Shown: positions 1 through 8,585, counted from the stretch's first letter. The stretch is 64,000 nucleotides of DNA from Pontibacter vulgaris (GCF_022758145.1 NZ_JAJVDH010000004.1:124001-188000); one strand, 5' to 3'. The notes: a model not told the origin generated them from the sequence alone. Program-made: numbers and translations.

Positions 1-1
1 C

Positions 2-85
2 ACATTACAAAACCTTCAGCGTGTTTACACGCGCTTAGGCCGTAAAGCAGATGCAGACCGTATTGCGAAATCTATCAAGCAATAA
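2..85 (+). CDS. 3' end of a TPR-repeat protein (partial)
   Basis: The window opens inside a gene; the frame beginning at base 2 runs to a TAA at 83-85. The last 27 residues include LQRVYTRLGRKADADRIAK, which has the spacing of a tetratricopeptide helix pair (small residue, bulky residue, A-x-x-x-A pattern). TPR proteins are usually protein-interaction scaffolds. The rest of the gene lies outside the window, so the overall function cannot be given. Confidence 0.55.
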   Translation, partial: TLQNLQRVYTRLGRKADADRIAKSIKQ

Positions 86-111
86 CAAAACATAACAGCT
101 AATAAAAAGAT

Positions 112-142
112 AAGGGAGGTTAATTTAGCCTCCCTTTATTAT
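112..142 (+). terminator. Intrinsic terminator after the TPR gene
   Basis: An 8-bp stem (AAGGGAGG at 112-119 with CCTCCCTT at 129-136) and a 9-nt loop are followed by TTATTATT. It closes the upstream plus-strand gene. The remaining bases up to 384 are AT-rich; I see no gene or convincing promoter there. Confidence 0.8.
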
Positions 143-384
143 TGCCAAACACATTACTTAACATAATATAAATTATAAGACTGATTTATACATCCTAAAT
201 AAGTGTCACTGATAATATACTTTATGTTAAATAGGCTTAGTATTTAATTTTGCTTCATAATATATTTATTTGTGATTTGCGTTTCATCTCATTTTAAAAG
301 TATAAATAGCTTTGAGAAATTTATTATGAGTATACTTAAGTATAATTGCTTTAGCTTCTACCACTTTCGTATTATTAACGACAA

Positions 385-1446
385 ATGACACAAACTATAA
401 ATGTAGGCCTTATCGGCTTTGGCATGTCTGGCAGAATTTTTCATGCTCCATTTATTTCCAATGTGCCTGGATTGAGCCTGAAAAAAATCAAAGCAAACCG
501 ACCTGAAAGTATTGAATTGGCTAGACAACGGTATCCGGATGCTGTTGTGGTGACTAATGAACAGGAAATATTTGAAGATGCGACAATTGACCTTGTTGTA
601 ATTGCTACGGCAAATCCTACGCACTATAGCCTGGCAAAAGCTGCTTTCCTAGCTAATAAACACGTTTTGGTAGATAAACCTTTTACTATTACCAGCACCG
701 AAGCCGATGAATTAATTGAACTAGCAGCCGAAAAAAATAAAGTGCTGACCATTTACCAGAACCGCCGCTGGGACAGCGATTTTAAAACTGTGAAAAAGGT
801 GTTGGATGCGCATTTACTTGGCAATCTTGTAGAATATGAAGCCCACTTCGACCGATTCCGTAACGCCATAAAACCCGATACATGGAAAGAAGAAAACCTT
901 CCCGGGTCCGGCATTCTCTATGACCTTGGCTCCCATCTTATTGATCAGGCATTGGTACTTTTTGGCGAACCTCAGGAAGTGTTTGCCGATATACGCTCGC
1001 AACGTACTGGCTCTCAAATACCTGACTATTTTGAAGTTACATTATACTATGAAAACTTTAAAGCCATACTTAAAGCAGGAATGCTGGTCAGGGAAACCGG
1101 CCCGCATTTTATACTTCATGGTGATCAGGGCTCCTTTATCAAGTATGGAATGGATGTACAGGAAACCGCACTTAAGGCAGGCTCCTACCCTTCCGAATCT
1201 GCTGACTGGGGTATGGAGCCGGAAGATCAGTGGGGTATATTAAACACAGAAATACAGGGAATGCATTACCGTGGCAAAATCACCAGCGAAGCAGGCGACT
1301 ATAGTGGCTTATATAATAATGTATACAATGCCATACTTGGGCAGGAAGAACTGGAAGTAAAACCGGAGCAGGCACGCAATACTATCCGAATAATTGAGCT
1401 TGCCATGCAAAGCAGCCACGAAAAACGAAGAATAAAGTATAGTTAA
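385..1446 (+). CDS. Gfo/Idh/MocA family NAD(P)-dependent oxidoreductase
   Basis: A 353-residue protein of normal family length. The N-terminal Rossmann fold shows GFGMSG at residues 11-16 for dinucleotide binding, and DKP at 97-99 corresponds to the family's conserved (E/D)KP motif. The C-terminal half is the alpha/beta substrate domain. Members oxidise or reduce sugars, inositols or related polyols in the cytoplasm; the family's E. coli YdgJ/YhhX branch is the closest in feel. The substrate cannot be read from sequence. It ends two bases before the convergent AraC gene and stands alone on its strand, so no operon partner helps. Confidence 0.85.
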   Translation: MTQTINVGLIGFGMSGRIFHAPFISNVPGLSLKKIKANRPESIELARQRYPDAVVVTNEQEIFEDATIDLVVIATANPTHYSLAKAAFLANKHVLVDKPFTITSTEADELIELAAEKNKVLTIYQNRRWDSDFKTVKKVLDAHLLGNLVEYEAHFDRFRNAIKPDTWKEENLPGSGILYDLGSHLIDQALVLFGEPQEVFADIRSQRTGSQIPDYFEVTLYYENFKAILKAGMLVRETGPHFILHGDQGSFIKYGMDVQETALKAGSYPSESADWGMEPEDQWGILNTEIQGMHYRGKITSEAGDYSGLYNNVYNAILGQEELEVKPEQARNTIRIIELAMQSSHEKRRIKYS

Positions 1447-1448
1447 TT

Positions 1449-2381
1449 TTAATTTAGTAACGACGACTGAAAAGCTTTTGGTGTAGTGCCTACCTCCTTT
1501 TTAAAAGCCCTGATAAAATAATTAAGATTATGGAAACCAGCCATATAGCAGGCCTGCGTTACAGAATTTAACGGGTTTTGGAGGTACTGTTTCGAAAGCC
1601 GGATGCGTTCCTTTAAGATATAGTCTGCTGGCGTGTATCCAAACTCTTCTTTAAACTTTCTGAAAAAGTTTGCCCTACTCATGCAGGCCTTATCGCTAAG
1701 TTTTTCAACGTCAATTTTCTCTCGTATACTTTCCTTTATATACTGGATAATATGCGCAAAACGGTTGCTGCCAGCCATCTTTTTATAGTTTGCTTCTATC
1801 AACGTACGGGCCTGGGTCTGCATCAGTCTTACCAGTAATTCCCGTAAAGCAAGGCTCGTCAGAATATCTTTTTCCCTTGTTTTATCATTGATACTGATCC
1901 GAATTACACGATTAATGCTGTCAGCCAGTTCGCTGTTGTTACACAGGTGAAACATCTGTTTATCAAGTTGCCAGATTGCCTGCGGCTCTACTTTCGGATA
2001 ACGTTCATTCAGCATATCTATAGTTGACTGAATATGCTCTTCTGCTATGGCGAGTGCAATGCATTGCGTAGGATTTTCAAGCCTTGCTTCCGGAAAATCA
2101 ATTATCATTTCCTCATTTGGCGGTACAATAACGGTTTCGCCTGGCAGGTAGTCAAAGCCTTTGTTTCCGAAAAGGTGCATTACTTTTTTGCCGCGCAGCA
2201 TGCTTGTTAATACCAAATCTTTGAAAACCAAAGCTACATTTTCAGCTTCCTGACGGGTCTCGAACACGTTTAGCTCACAATTCTCTAAAGTATAAGCAGA
2301 ACGGTTCTCAACAAGCGTGCTTAACGAGTGTTCGGTATTTACCGGAATTGCCTGTAACTGAAATTTTTCTTGCATACACAT
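1449..2381 (-). CDS. AraC-family transcriptional regulator
   Basis: A 310-residue protein. The last ~100 residues carry the two helix-turn-helix motifs of AraC/XylS proteins: SDKACMSRANFFRKFKEEFG, then TQACYMAGFHNLNYFIRAFK ending with G-x-x-PKAF. The N-terminal ~200 residues form an effector-binding or dimerisation domain of the AraC_N type. It is transcribed away from the aldehyde dehydrogenase at 2502 and shares a 120-bp intergenic region containing an 11-bp direct repeat with 21-bp period, so it most likely controls that operon and itself. The inducer is unknown; an aldehyde or alcohol is an inference from the target. A second ATG two codons in is also possible. Confidence 0.9.
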   Translation of the reverse strand: MCMQEKFQLQAIPVNTEHSLSTLVENRSAYTLENCELNVFETRQEAENVALVFKDLVLTSMLRGKKVMHLFGNKGFDYLPGETVIVPPNEEMIIDFPEARLENPTQCIALAIAEEHIQSTIDMLNERYPKVEPQAIWQLDKQMFHLCNNSELADSINRVIRISINDKTREKDILTSLALRELLVRLMQTQARTLIEANYKKMAGSNRFAHIIQYIKESIREKIDVEKLSDKACMSRANFFRKFKEEFGYTPADYILKERIRLSKQYLQNPLNSVTQACYMAGFHNLNYFIRAFKKEVGTTPKAFQSSLLN

Positions 2382-2407
2382 TTAACGGAAAATACAGCAT
2401 TCTATTC

Positions 2408-2439
2408 TGATACAATAGATATATTTTTTGATACAATAG
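2408..2439. promoter_or_regulatory. Probable AraC-type operator: two direct repeats, 21-bp period
   Basis: TGATACAATAG occurs exactly at 2408-2418 and again at 2429-2439, in the intergenic region between the AraC gene and the aldehyde dehydrogenase. The 21-bp period is two helical turns, the classical arrangement for an AraC-family dimer bound to one face of DNA. The pair lies 27-58 bp upstream of the regulator's start and 63-94 bp upstream of the dehydrogenase's start. Confidence 0.72.
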
Positions 2440-2501
2440 GATAAGTTTAAGATTTAATTTCTTCAGAGATTCGTTTCAAACAAATAAAGAAACTATACCC
2501 T

Positions 2502-4034
2502 ATGGAAACTTTAAATGCAACAAAGCAAGCGTCTCCGGTACTGGAGCGCCCCACCTTTAAAGAGAAATACGAGCATTTTATTGGCGGAGAGTGGGTAAGC
2601 CCAGCTAATGGCGAGTATTTCGAAAACATTTCACCTATTGATGGCAAAGTATTTACCAAAGCCGCCCGGGGTACAAAAGAAGATATTGACCGGGCGCTTG
2701 ATGCAGCACACAGGGCCTTCCCTTCCTGGTCCAGAACATCGGCTGGCACACGTAGCAAAATATTGCTGGATATCGCAGAGCGCATGGAGCAGAACCTGGA
2801 ATTTCTGGCCCGGGTAGAAACAGTTGATAATGGAAAGGCCATACGCGAAACACGCGCAGCTGATATTCCACTGGCAATAGACCACTTCCGTTATTTTGCC
2901 GGTGTTATCCGTGCAGATGAAAGCACGATGGCCGAGCTCGATGAACATACTGTAAGTATAAACCTGCAAGAGCCGCTTGGTGTAGTTGGCCAGATCATAC
3001 CTTGGAATTTCCCGTTGCTGATGGCAACATGGAAGATGGCCCCTGCCCTTGCAGCCGGCTGCACCATCGTACTTAAACCCGCCGAGCAAACACCTACCAG
3101 CATTATGGTGCTGATGGAGCTTATTCAGGACCTATTGCCGCCAGGAGTACTGAATATAGTTACAGGATTTGGCCCTGAAGCTGGCAAGCCCCTGGCTACC
3201 TCTCCCCGGGTTGCCAAAGTAGCTTTTACAGGCGAAACCACTACTGGCCGCCTGATCATGCAATATGCTTCAGAAAACCTGATTCCGGTAACAATGGAGC
3301 TGGGCGGTAAATCACCAAACATATTCATGCCAAGTATAGCCGATGCTGATGACGAGTACTTCGATAAATGCGTGGAAGGAGCTGTTATGTTTGCCCTGAA
3401 CCAGGGCGAGATCTGTACCTGTCCTTCACGTCTGATCATCCACGAAAGTATATTCGACCGCTTTATGGAGCGTGTGGTGCAGCGTACAAAAGCGATAAAA
3501 GTAGGCAATCCGCTCTCCGAAGATACTACTATGGGTGCACAGGCATCTAACGACCAGTTCGAAAAGATCCTCTCTTATATGGATATAGGCAAGCAGGAAG
3601 GAGCCCAGGTTCTTTGCGGCGGCGGCATAGCCAAGCTCAATAATGGCCTGGAAAATGGCTATTACATTGAACCAACCATTTTTAAGGGCAACAATAAAAT
3701 GCGTGTGTTCCAGGAAGAGATTTTCGGCCCGGTGGTTTCGGCAACAACATTTAAAACTCCGGAAGAAGCTGTTTCTATTGCCAACGATACGCTATATGGC
3801 TTAGGGGCCGGCCTCTGGACCCGCGATGCGCATGAGATTTACCAGATACCGCGCGCCATACAAGCTGGCCGTGTATGGGTAAACTGTTACCATGCATATC
3901 CGGCGCATGCGCCATTTGGTGGATATAAGAAGTCAGGTTTTGGCAGAGAAACGCACAAAATGATGCTCAACCATTATCGCCAGACTAAAAATATGCTTAT
4001 CTCTTATAATAAGAACAAGCTGGGTTTCTTTTAG
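2502..4034 (+). CDS. NAD-dependent aldehyde dehydrogenase (ExaC/AldB-like)
   Basis: A 510-residue enzyme oxidising an aldehyde to the acid with NAD. Oxyanion residue N169 lies in PWNFP, general base E266 in MELGGK, and the nucleophile aligns to C305 in [11 protein letters not shown]. The GEICTCPSR form is typical of the ExaC/AldB/acetaldehyde dehydrogenase II branch. The ATG at 2502 gives the normal family length. It is divergent from an AraC regulator and followed by a DUF779 gene, a pairing common for this dehydrogenase class; a hairpin lies between them. The substrate (acetaldehyde or another short aldehyde) is inferred. Confidence 0.92.
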   Translation: METLNATKQASPVLERPTFKEKYEHFIGGEWVSPANGEYFENISPIDGKVFTKAARGTKEDIDRALDAAHRAFPSWSRTSAGTRSKILLDIAERMEQNLEFLARVETVDNGKAIRETRAADIPLAIDHFRYFAGVIRADESTMAELDEHTVSINLQEPLGVVGQIIPWNFPLLMATWKMAPALAAGCTIVLKPAEQTPTSIMVLMELIQDLLPPGVLNIVTGFGPEAGKPLATSPRVAKVAFTGETTTGRLIMQYASENLIPVTMELGGKSPNIFMPSIADADDEYFDKCVEGAVMFALNQGEICTCPSRLIIHESIFDRFMERVVQRTKAIKVGNPLSEDTTMGAQASNDQFEKILSYMDIGKQEGAQVLCGGGIAKLNNGLENGYYIEPTIFKGNNKMRVFQEEIFGPVVSATTFKTPEEAVSIANDTLYGLGAGLWTRDAHEIYQIPRAIQAGRVWVNCYHAYPAHAPFGGYKKSGFGRETHKMMLNHYRQTKNMLISYNKNKLGFF

Positions 4035-4055
4035 AATTTGATAATATACCTATAG

Positions 4056-4087
4056 ATCCCTGCTTATACTTTAGGCAGGGATTCTTT
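4056..4087 (+). terminator. Hairpin between the aldehyde dehydrogenase and DUF779 genes
   Basis: ATCCCTGC (4056-4063) pairs perfectly with GCAGGGAT (4075-4082) and is followed by TCTTTTT. It looks like an intrinsic terminator, but lies only 18 bp before the next start, so it may only partly separate the pair and lower DUF779 expression. The loop contains TATACTT. Confidence 0.65.
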
Positions 4088-4099
4088 TTACATTTCATC

Positions 4100-4462
4100 A
4101 TGGAAACAGAACGCGTAAAAGTTACTGAAGAAGCAAAAAAGATAATAGACCAGTTGCGGGATAAGTATGGCCCGCTGATGTTTCACCAGAGCGGGGGTTG
4201 TTGCGACGGCTCGCAGCCAATGTGTTTTGAAGCAGGCGAATTTAAAGTTGGGGATAGTGATGTATTACTTGGCACTGTGCATGATTGCCCGTTCTACATG
4301 AGCCGTGATCAGTTTGAATACTGGAAACATACACAATTAACCTTAGATGTAATACCTGGTAGAGGTTCCAGTTTCTCATTGGAGATTCCCCTAGGCGTAC
4401 GCTTTTTAATCCGGTCCAAATTATTTACCGAAGAAGAAATGAAGCAACTGCCTGTTTTGTAA
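4100..4462 (+). CDS. DUF779 domain protein paired with aldehyde dehydrogenase
   Basis: A 120-residue protein of the DUF779 family. Its recognisable core is MFHQSGGCCDGSQPMCF followed by a conserved HDCPFYMS segment; the cysteines and histidines suggest metal binding or redox sensitivity, which is inference. Genes of this family are regularly found next to ExaC/AldB-type aldehyde dehydrogenases, as here, so a role as accessory or maturation factor for that enzyme is plausible but not demonstrated by the sequence. Confidence 0.85.
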   Translation: METERVKVTEEAKKIIDQLRDKYGPLMFHQSGGCCDGSQPMCFEAGEFKVGDSDVLLGTVHDCPFYMSRDQFEYWKHTQLTLDVIPGRGSSFSLEIPLGVRFLIRSKLFTEEEMKQLPVL

Positions 4463-4516
4463 TCGGGTTAGCCTATTTATAAGCATAAACAGCTAATCTA
4501 TACTTGATACCAAACA

Positions 4517-4552
4517 AAAAGCCTGCAGAGCAGCTTTGCTTTACAGGCTTTT
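4517..4552. terminator. Bidirectional terminator
   Basis: AAAAGCCTG (4517-4525) pairs with CAGGCTTTT (4544-4552), with A-runs on one side and T-runs on the other. It lies between the convergent DUF779 gene and the holin-family gene at 4573 and can serve both. Confidence 0.75.
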
Positions 4553-4572
4553 ATACTTTAAAGGTCTTACTT

Positions 4573-4980
4573 TTAGTTAGCGGCGTATAAAGCCTGCGAT
4601 GGCACTTCTATGCGCGCTTCTTCTAATTCATCCATTTCTTCATCGCGGGTGGCACGGTCTACCAGGCTGCTGGCAATTGCGAGAGCTATGGCTATTACAA
4701 TTGCGGGCCAGAAACCTTTAACCTCGAAATTTCGAACCAATTTATCTACCAGTTTGATAATAAGAGCAGTAACTATCAGGCGCACAATAAAGCTTAACAG
4801 GAAAAATGTAACCAGGTTAAGCGGCAACCTGATCAAAAAACCAACGGTTGCATTCAGCAAACCGATAAGCAACGCTACCCATACGGCAGTCCAGAAGCTT
4901 TTTACATGTACTTGCGGCATAATATATGCCAGGAGCACAAGTACGCCGGCGCTAACCAGCAGATTAATAATAAAGTCCAT
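4573..4980 (-). CDS. Phage-holin-family (YvlD-type) small membrane protein
   Basis: A 135-residue protein with about four hydrophobic segments in the first 110 residues and an acidic C-terminal tail (DEEMDELEEARIE). The opening MDFIINLLVSAGVLVLLAYI, and the LIGLLNATVGFLIRLPLNL segment, match the 'phage holin family 4_2' (YvlD) group. Despite the name these are chromosomal inner-membrane proteins of unknown role, common in Bacteroidota. No phage genes flank it. It stands alone between terminators. Confidence 0.8.
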   Translation of the reverse strand: MDFIINLLVSAGVLVLLAYIMPQVHVKSFWTAVWVALLIGLLNATVGFLIRLPLNLVTFFLLSFIVRLIVTALIIKLVDKLVRNFEVKGFWPAIVIAIALAIASSLVDRATRDEEMDELEEARIEVPSQALYAAN

Positions 4981-5094
4981 AGTTTTGTGCAGATTAAGTT
5001 AAACAGTTGTATGCTACATACGTGCAATGGTTTTAAAAGATAACCTACAATCGCATGGCTAATTTATCTGCTTCTTCTACTAAGCTTTATTCGT

Positions 5095-5784
5095 TTAATT
5101 GCTCTTTAACTTGCTCCTGAAAGCATCTTCGAACTTCTTTATTTTGGGACGTGCTACAGAAACAACATAAGGGTCTGTCGGATTAAGGCGGTAATAATCC
5201 TGGTGATAATCTTCCGCTTCCCAGAACTTAGTAAACGGCACTAATTGCGTTACTATCTTATTTTTATAGGTGCCGGCAGCATCCAGTTCTACAATGTACC
5301 GCTTTGCCTGTTGCTGTTGTTGTGCATCGTGGTAAAATATAACTGACCGATATTGTTTTCCTACATCGGGGCCCTGCCGGTTTAGAGTTGTTGGGTCATG
5401 GGTAGCAAAAAAAACTTCGAGCAGCTCTGCATATGATATTTCTTTAGGATTAAAATATACCTGCACCGCCTCTGCATGGCCAGTCTTACCAGCGCTCACC
5501 TGCTGGTAAGTCGGATTTAATTCCTTACCTCCAGTGTAACCTGATACAACATGCTTAACCCCTTTCAATCGCTCAAAAATGGCTTCGGTACACCAGAAAC
5601 AGCCACCTGCAAAAGTCGCTTTAGCCAGACTGGTAGTATCGGGTTCACTCAGGTCCTCTGCCTCAGTTGTGGTTTCGTTAGTATTATCATTGTTATTGAG
5701 TGCCTGCACGGTTCCTGCACCTGGGTCTGAGCAGGCAGTTAAAAGCATTAATAGCGGAAGAAAAAAGGATAAGAATGTAGCCAT
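5095..5784 (-). CDS. msrA: Peptide-methionine (S)-S-oxide reductase MsrA, lipoprotein form
   Basis: A 229-residue protein reducing methionine-S-sulfoxide in proteins. The catalytic motif GCFWCTEAIF gives C62 as nucleophile; the HDPTT and YRSVIFYH segments are also typical of MsrA. The first 18 residues form a lipoprotein signal ending in the lipobox LTAC (C18), followed by a ~35-residue Asn/Thr/Glu-rich linker. The enzyme should therefore be exported and membrane-anchored, protecting envelope proteins. The ATG at 5784 is needed to include the signal peptide. No operon partner is evident. Confidence 0.93.
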   Translation of the reverse strand: MATFLSFFLPLLMLLTACSDPGAGTVQALNNNDNTNETTTEAEDLSEPDTTSLAKATFAGGCFWCTEAIFERLKGVKHVVSGYTGGKELNPTYQQVSAGKTGHAEAVQVYFNPKEISYAELLEVFFATHDPTTLNRQGPDVGKQYRSVIFYHDAQQQQQAKRYIVELDAAGTYKNKIVTQLVPFTKFWEAEDYHQDYYRLNPTDPYVVSVARPKIKKFEDAFRSKLKSN

Positions 5785-5924
5785 GGTAAAAGCGCTTTAT
5801 ACTTTAGATTACGGTAAGTAGCGCTCCCCGGATTTATACAGAACTACATTGAAGGAATTTTGGGGAATAAATAAAGCTGCCTCATTTACAAAAGACGAGT
5901 TAACCTTACAGAGTATAGGTAAGA

Positions 5925-6209
5925 TCAGTCTGTAAGCGTATCACTCAGGTCGAGCCAGTTTGGGTTCATGGATTCGATCAGGCTGAAGATGCTATCTATA
6001 GTAGCATTTTTTATATGTCGTTCGCGTGCTACTGCCACTTCCTCCAGATCATAGTGCTCATAATATATTAGCTTAAATGGATCGTTGTCAACTGTATTAG
6101 CCTGCTGTTTAATCTGTTGCTGCAGGTCTCCTACTATCCCAATCTGTACAGTTGAACGGGGCTCGGTACCAAAAATATAGACGAAGTAATGGGCTTGTTG
6201 AATTTGCAT
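5925..6209 (-). CDS. GIY-YIG-like protein with lost catalytic arginine
   Basis: A 94-residue protein from the ATG at 6209 (a GTG three codons upstream is possible). It has the short UvrC/YhbQ-like GIY-YIG layout: HYFVYIFGTEP, then VQIGIVGDLQQQIKQ, then KLIYYEHYDLEEVAVARERHIK and IESMNPNWLDLS. In active members the second segment reads like TGVTNDLERR with a catalytic arginine; here both candidate arginines are glutamine. The metal-ligand Glu in ARERHIK remains. It may be a nuclease fold without cleavage activity, or a decaying gene; the reading frame is intact. Confidence 0.7.
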   Translation of the reverse strand: MQIQQAHYFVYIFGTEPRSTVQIGIVGDLQQQIKQQANTVDNDPFKLIYYEHYDLEEVAVARERHIKNATIDSIFSLIESMNPNWLDLSDTLTD

Positions 6210-6329
6210 GGCGATCACCTTTGTAGCATGAGTTAATGTATACGCTGTTCACTATATTGCGTTCAGGCAGTAAAGGAATTTTGTTTAAGTAAAACGCCAG
6301 TATTATCCTTCAAAGTATAAAGTATAGCT

Positions 6330-6758
6330 TTATACTTCAGCAGGTTGCATCAGGAGCCAGTCCATAGCGGTAACTAAATCAAAAAAAGTCTTAATAGTCA
6401 CTTTCGAGCTTAATTCAATTATTGAATCGGTACCTACCTGTGTGTAGAATTCAGGAGAGTACACCCAGGCAAAATAGAGAACGCCCTCGTCAAATAGCGA
6501 AGGGAACCAGATTTTTCCGACCCAATCTATAGCACCAGGATAATGCCCTGTTACATGCTGGTTATTGTTCAGTATTTTGGTAACAGGGTATTTTTTTACG
6601 TGCTCTAAAATCTGCAAGCATCCCTCCTTTGCCCGGTTCGCATCTAAAATACCAGACCAATCTGCTGCTATAAAACCTGGGTTTTCGCAGTAATAAATAT
6701 TCAGATATTCATTAGAATAAACATGTTTTATATCATAATATTTACTATACCGGTACAT
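6330..6758 (-). CDS. Uncharacterised protein, third member of a local family
   Basis: A 142-residue soluble protein I do not recognise by name. It shares layout with the two proteins at 6950 and 7454: an N-terminal beta-rich segment, a central K-x-x-x-NN dyad where the others have a DN pair, a middle W/F-rich stretch (FAWVYSPEFYTQ), and a closing F-D-x-x-x-A-x-x-W-L motif (residues ~125-135). Overall similarity is low, so paralogy is a reasoned inference. The fold may be SpoIIAA/STAS-like. It is transcribed away from the other two. Confidence 0.6.
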   Translation of the reverse strand: MYRYSKYYDIKHVYSNEYLNIYYCENPGFIAADWSGILDANRAKEGCLQILEHVKKYPVTKILNNNQHVTGHYPGAIDWVGKIWFPSLFDEGVLYFAWVYSPEFYTQVGTDSIIELSSKVTIKTFFDLVTAMDWLLMQPAEV

Positions 6759-6949
6759 TTCTTATGCAAGATTTAATGGTTTGATTGCCATGCACTTATA
6801 ATACTATTTTAAGATATACGTAGTATATTAATATGCTTCACAGAATTTTATCTATTTAAATTTGAATTATTATTCATTTATATTGTTTAACATTCATACT
6901 TAAAAATGAACATCCGCAAAATTATTCTGTAGTAGAAGTTTACTCAATT

Positions 6950-7372
6950 ATGATTGTATTTCAAAACCAGAACTTTTCAATTAATATTTCAGAGGAGAAA
7001 AGCCTGTTGCAGTTAACCTGGCTTAAAGTAGTCAGCTCTGAGCAGTTTAAAGCCGGCTTCAGGAAAGCGGTAAACTTTGCTATACATTACCAGGTAAAGT
7101 ATTGGGTATCTGATAATCGGATTGGCACAGAACTTGACCTCTCTACGCAACGGTGGCTTGCTGAATTCGCAACGGAGAATTTACCGCAAACTTCACTGGA
7201 AAAGTTTGCGCGTATAATTCCTTTAGATGCCTTTGTGCATTTTGTTTCTTATAAAGTAAATGACCGGATCAGCCAGAAGCGCGCGGAGGCATTTTCGTTT
7301 GAAGTATTTACAGATATGGACCAGGCAACTTACTGGCTGTTTGAAAATAATCAAATGTCTATATCGGCCTAA
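6950..7372 (+). CDS. Uncharacterised protein, tandem paralogue A
   Basis: A 140-residue soluble protein without a family name I can give. It aligns along its length with the next gene (7454): SLL-x-L-x-WL, VKYW-x-x-DN-x-x-G, D-x-x-TQR, K-x-AR-x-x-P-x-DAF, VSYK and VFTDMDQATYWL are shared. The alternating beta/alpha pattern and closing helix are compatible with a STAS/SpoIIAA-like fold. No signal peptide or membrane segment. A TAAATTTG at 6857-6864 could be its -7 element but would imply a long leader. Confidence 0.7.
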   Translation: MIVFQNQNFSINISEEKSLLQLTWLKVVSSEQFKAGFRKAVNFAIHYQVKYWVSDNRIGTELDLSTQRWLAEFATENLPQTSLEKFARIIPLDAFVHFVSYKVNDRISQKRAEAFSFEVFTDMDQATYWLFENNQMSISA

Positions 7373-7416
7373 TAATCCGGACCATACTTATTTTATTTCG
7401 ATAACCATTTACATTA

Positions 7417-7424
7417 TATATTTG
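7417..7424 (+). promoter_or_regulatory. Bacteroidota-type -7 element before paralogue B
   Basis: TATATTTG matches TAnnTTTG exactly and lies 29 bp upstream of the ATG at 7454. No clear TTG sits at the -33 position, so confidence is moderate. It suggests the second paralogue is transcribed on its own. Confidence 0.5.
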
Positions 7425-7453
7425 CATACTCATCGTTAGATTCTGCTGCTTAA

Positions 7454-7882
7454 ATGTTGCTTCACCAAGATAAATACTGTTTAGTTACTTTAGACTCAGC
7501 AAACAGTTTACTGGAAGTAAAATGGCTGTCGGTGCCCGACCCTGATGCTTTTGTAAAGTATTTTACCATGTGCCTGGATTTTTCAGAAAAGTATCATGTA
7601 AAGTATGTGCTGGCAGATAATACCTTAGGTGTTCAGATAGATGTGGCTACTCAGCGCCGTGTTATCGAAATTGGTGGGGAACGGTTAAAAAAGATAGTAG
7701 TTAAAAAATATGCCCGTGTGGTGCCCATGGATGCTTTTCAGGAAATGGTATCCTATAAAATTGCGACCGAGATATTAAAACTGGTACCAAACGATATGGA
7801 GTTAATGGTGTTTTCCAACACCGATTCTGCCAGAACATGGTTATTGGGTTCTACAGTTAGCGTTAAAATCACCACCGCCTGA
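7454..7882 (+). CDS. Uncharacterised protein, tandem paralogue B
   Basis: A 142-residue soluble protein clearly homologous to the preceding gene (shared blocks VKY-x-x-x-DN-x-x-G, D-x-x-TQR, K-x-AR-x-x-P-x-DAF-x-x-x-VSYK and a terminal D-x-A-x-x-WL). It arose by local duplication. The invariant polar residues cluster in the middle (DN, TQR, AR), suggesting a binding or signalling role, but no catalytic signature is visible. Confidence 0.7.
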   Translation: MLLHQDKYCLVTLDSANSLLEVKWLSVPDPDAFVKYFTMCLDFSEKYHVKYVLADNTLGVQIDVATQRRVIEIGGERLKKIVVKKYARVVPMDAFQEMVSYKIATEILKLVPNDMELMVFSNTDSARTWLLGSTVSVKITTA

Positions 7883-7957
7883 TTCGCTGTTTTAATCCCC
7901 AAACTATATCTCTTAATTATTATGTGCGTACTATAATTGCAATCAAACTAATAATTT

Positions 7958-8224
7958 ATGCCATTAAGCCCACGCCTGGAAGCCAAACTTAGCAAAATAT
8001 TTAAGCCCGATACCCGCATAGAAGACAACTATAACGGCAAAGACATTACCTTTATCACAAACGAAAATGGGGAGGCTGTTACTTTGTTTATAGGAAAACG
8101 TCGTGATGATGGTGCTATTAGCGGTGAGCGTTACGTACGACGTATTGTGCGCAAACCCAACAGCCAGGAAATTCAGAAAAGCCACTGGGATCTGAAAGGA
8201 AAAGTAACAAGAGATACTCTATAA
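7958..8224 (+). CDS. Small conserved-looking hypothetical protein
   Basis: An 88-residue hydrophilic, basic protein (IGKRRDDGAISGERYVRRIVRKPN). Normal codon use, a clean ATG and a position between other small genes support it as real. It shows no motif, signal peptide or membrane segment that I recognise. The short beta-strand-like pattern ITFITNENGEAVTLFIG suggests a compact beta domain. It converges with the small gene at 8235. Confidence 0.6.
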   Translation: MPLSPRLEAKLSKIFKPDTRIEDNYNGKDITFITNENGEAVTLFIGKRRDDGAISGERYVRRIVRKPNSQEIQKSHWDLKGKVTRDTL

Positions 8225-8234
8225 GTTGTACTAC

Positions 8235-8435
8235 TTATAGCTCATTCAGGTCAAAGTCTTTGCCCCTGCCATACTTCACCAGGTCATTTAAGTTATAAGT
8301 TTCCAGTGTGTTCAGATCTTTAACTGTGTACACGCCATCTGCAGGCATATCCAGCACCTGAAAATCAAATACCTCTCCATAGTTTTGTAAACTATATTTC
8401 TTTCCTTTTCTCAGGTTGTCAAACGATAATGGCAT
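8235..8435 (-). CDS. Small hypothetical protein
   Basis: A 66-residue acidic protein beginning MPLSFDNLRKGKKYSLQNYG. The pattern F-x-x-L-x-x-G-x-x-Y followed by alternating strands (FDFQVLDMPADGVYTVKDL) looks like a small SH3-like beta barrel, which is inference. It is convergent with the gene at 7958-8224, with an 11-base gap. Real status is supported by codon use only. Confidence 0.5.
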   Translation of the reverse strand: MPLSFDNLRKGKKYSLQNYGEVFDFQVLDMPADGVYTVKDLNTLETYNLNDLVKYGRGKDFDLNEL

Positions 8436-8577
8436 ACAGTTAAATCATATTAAGCAGGCAACAAATATAAGGCCTCTTTTATCTCCATCTCTATATACAA
8501 AATATAAAGGCTGCGAAGGCTCTCATATTTATAGTTTAGCCATAGATGTAGATAAACAGGCAAAGTATAAATTTGGT

Positions 8578-8585
8578 TACCTTTG
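8578..8585 (+). promoter_or_regulatory. -7 element TACCTTTG before the pseudouridine synthase
   Basis: An exact TAnnTTTG match at 8578-8585. It overlaps the extreme 5' end of the longest open frame (TTG at 8583), so that start cannot be transcribed from this promoter. This favours the GTG at 8610. No strong -33 TTG is visible. Confidence 0.55.

Noticed and set aside
2631..3508. Several long minus-strand open frames opposite the aldehyde dehydrogenase
   Set aside because: They are shadows of a clear gene, with low-complexity translations and no family motifs; the same holds for the frames opposite the arg, his and trp genes.
4573..4980. Phage holin family gene as evidence of a prophage
   Set aside because: The YvlD-type family is chromosomal in many bacteria and no other phage gene is nearby.
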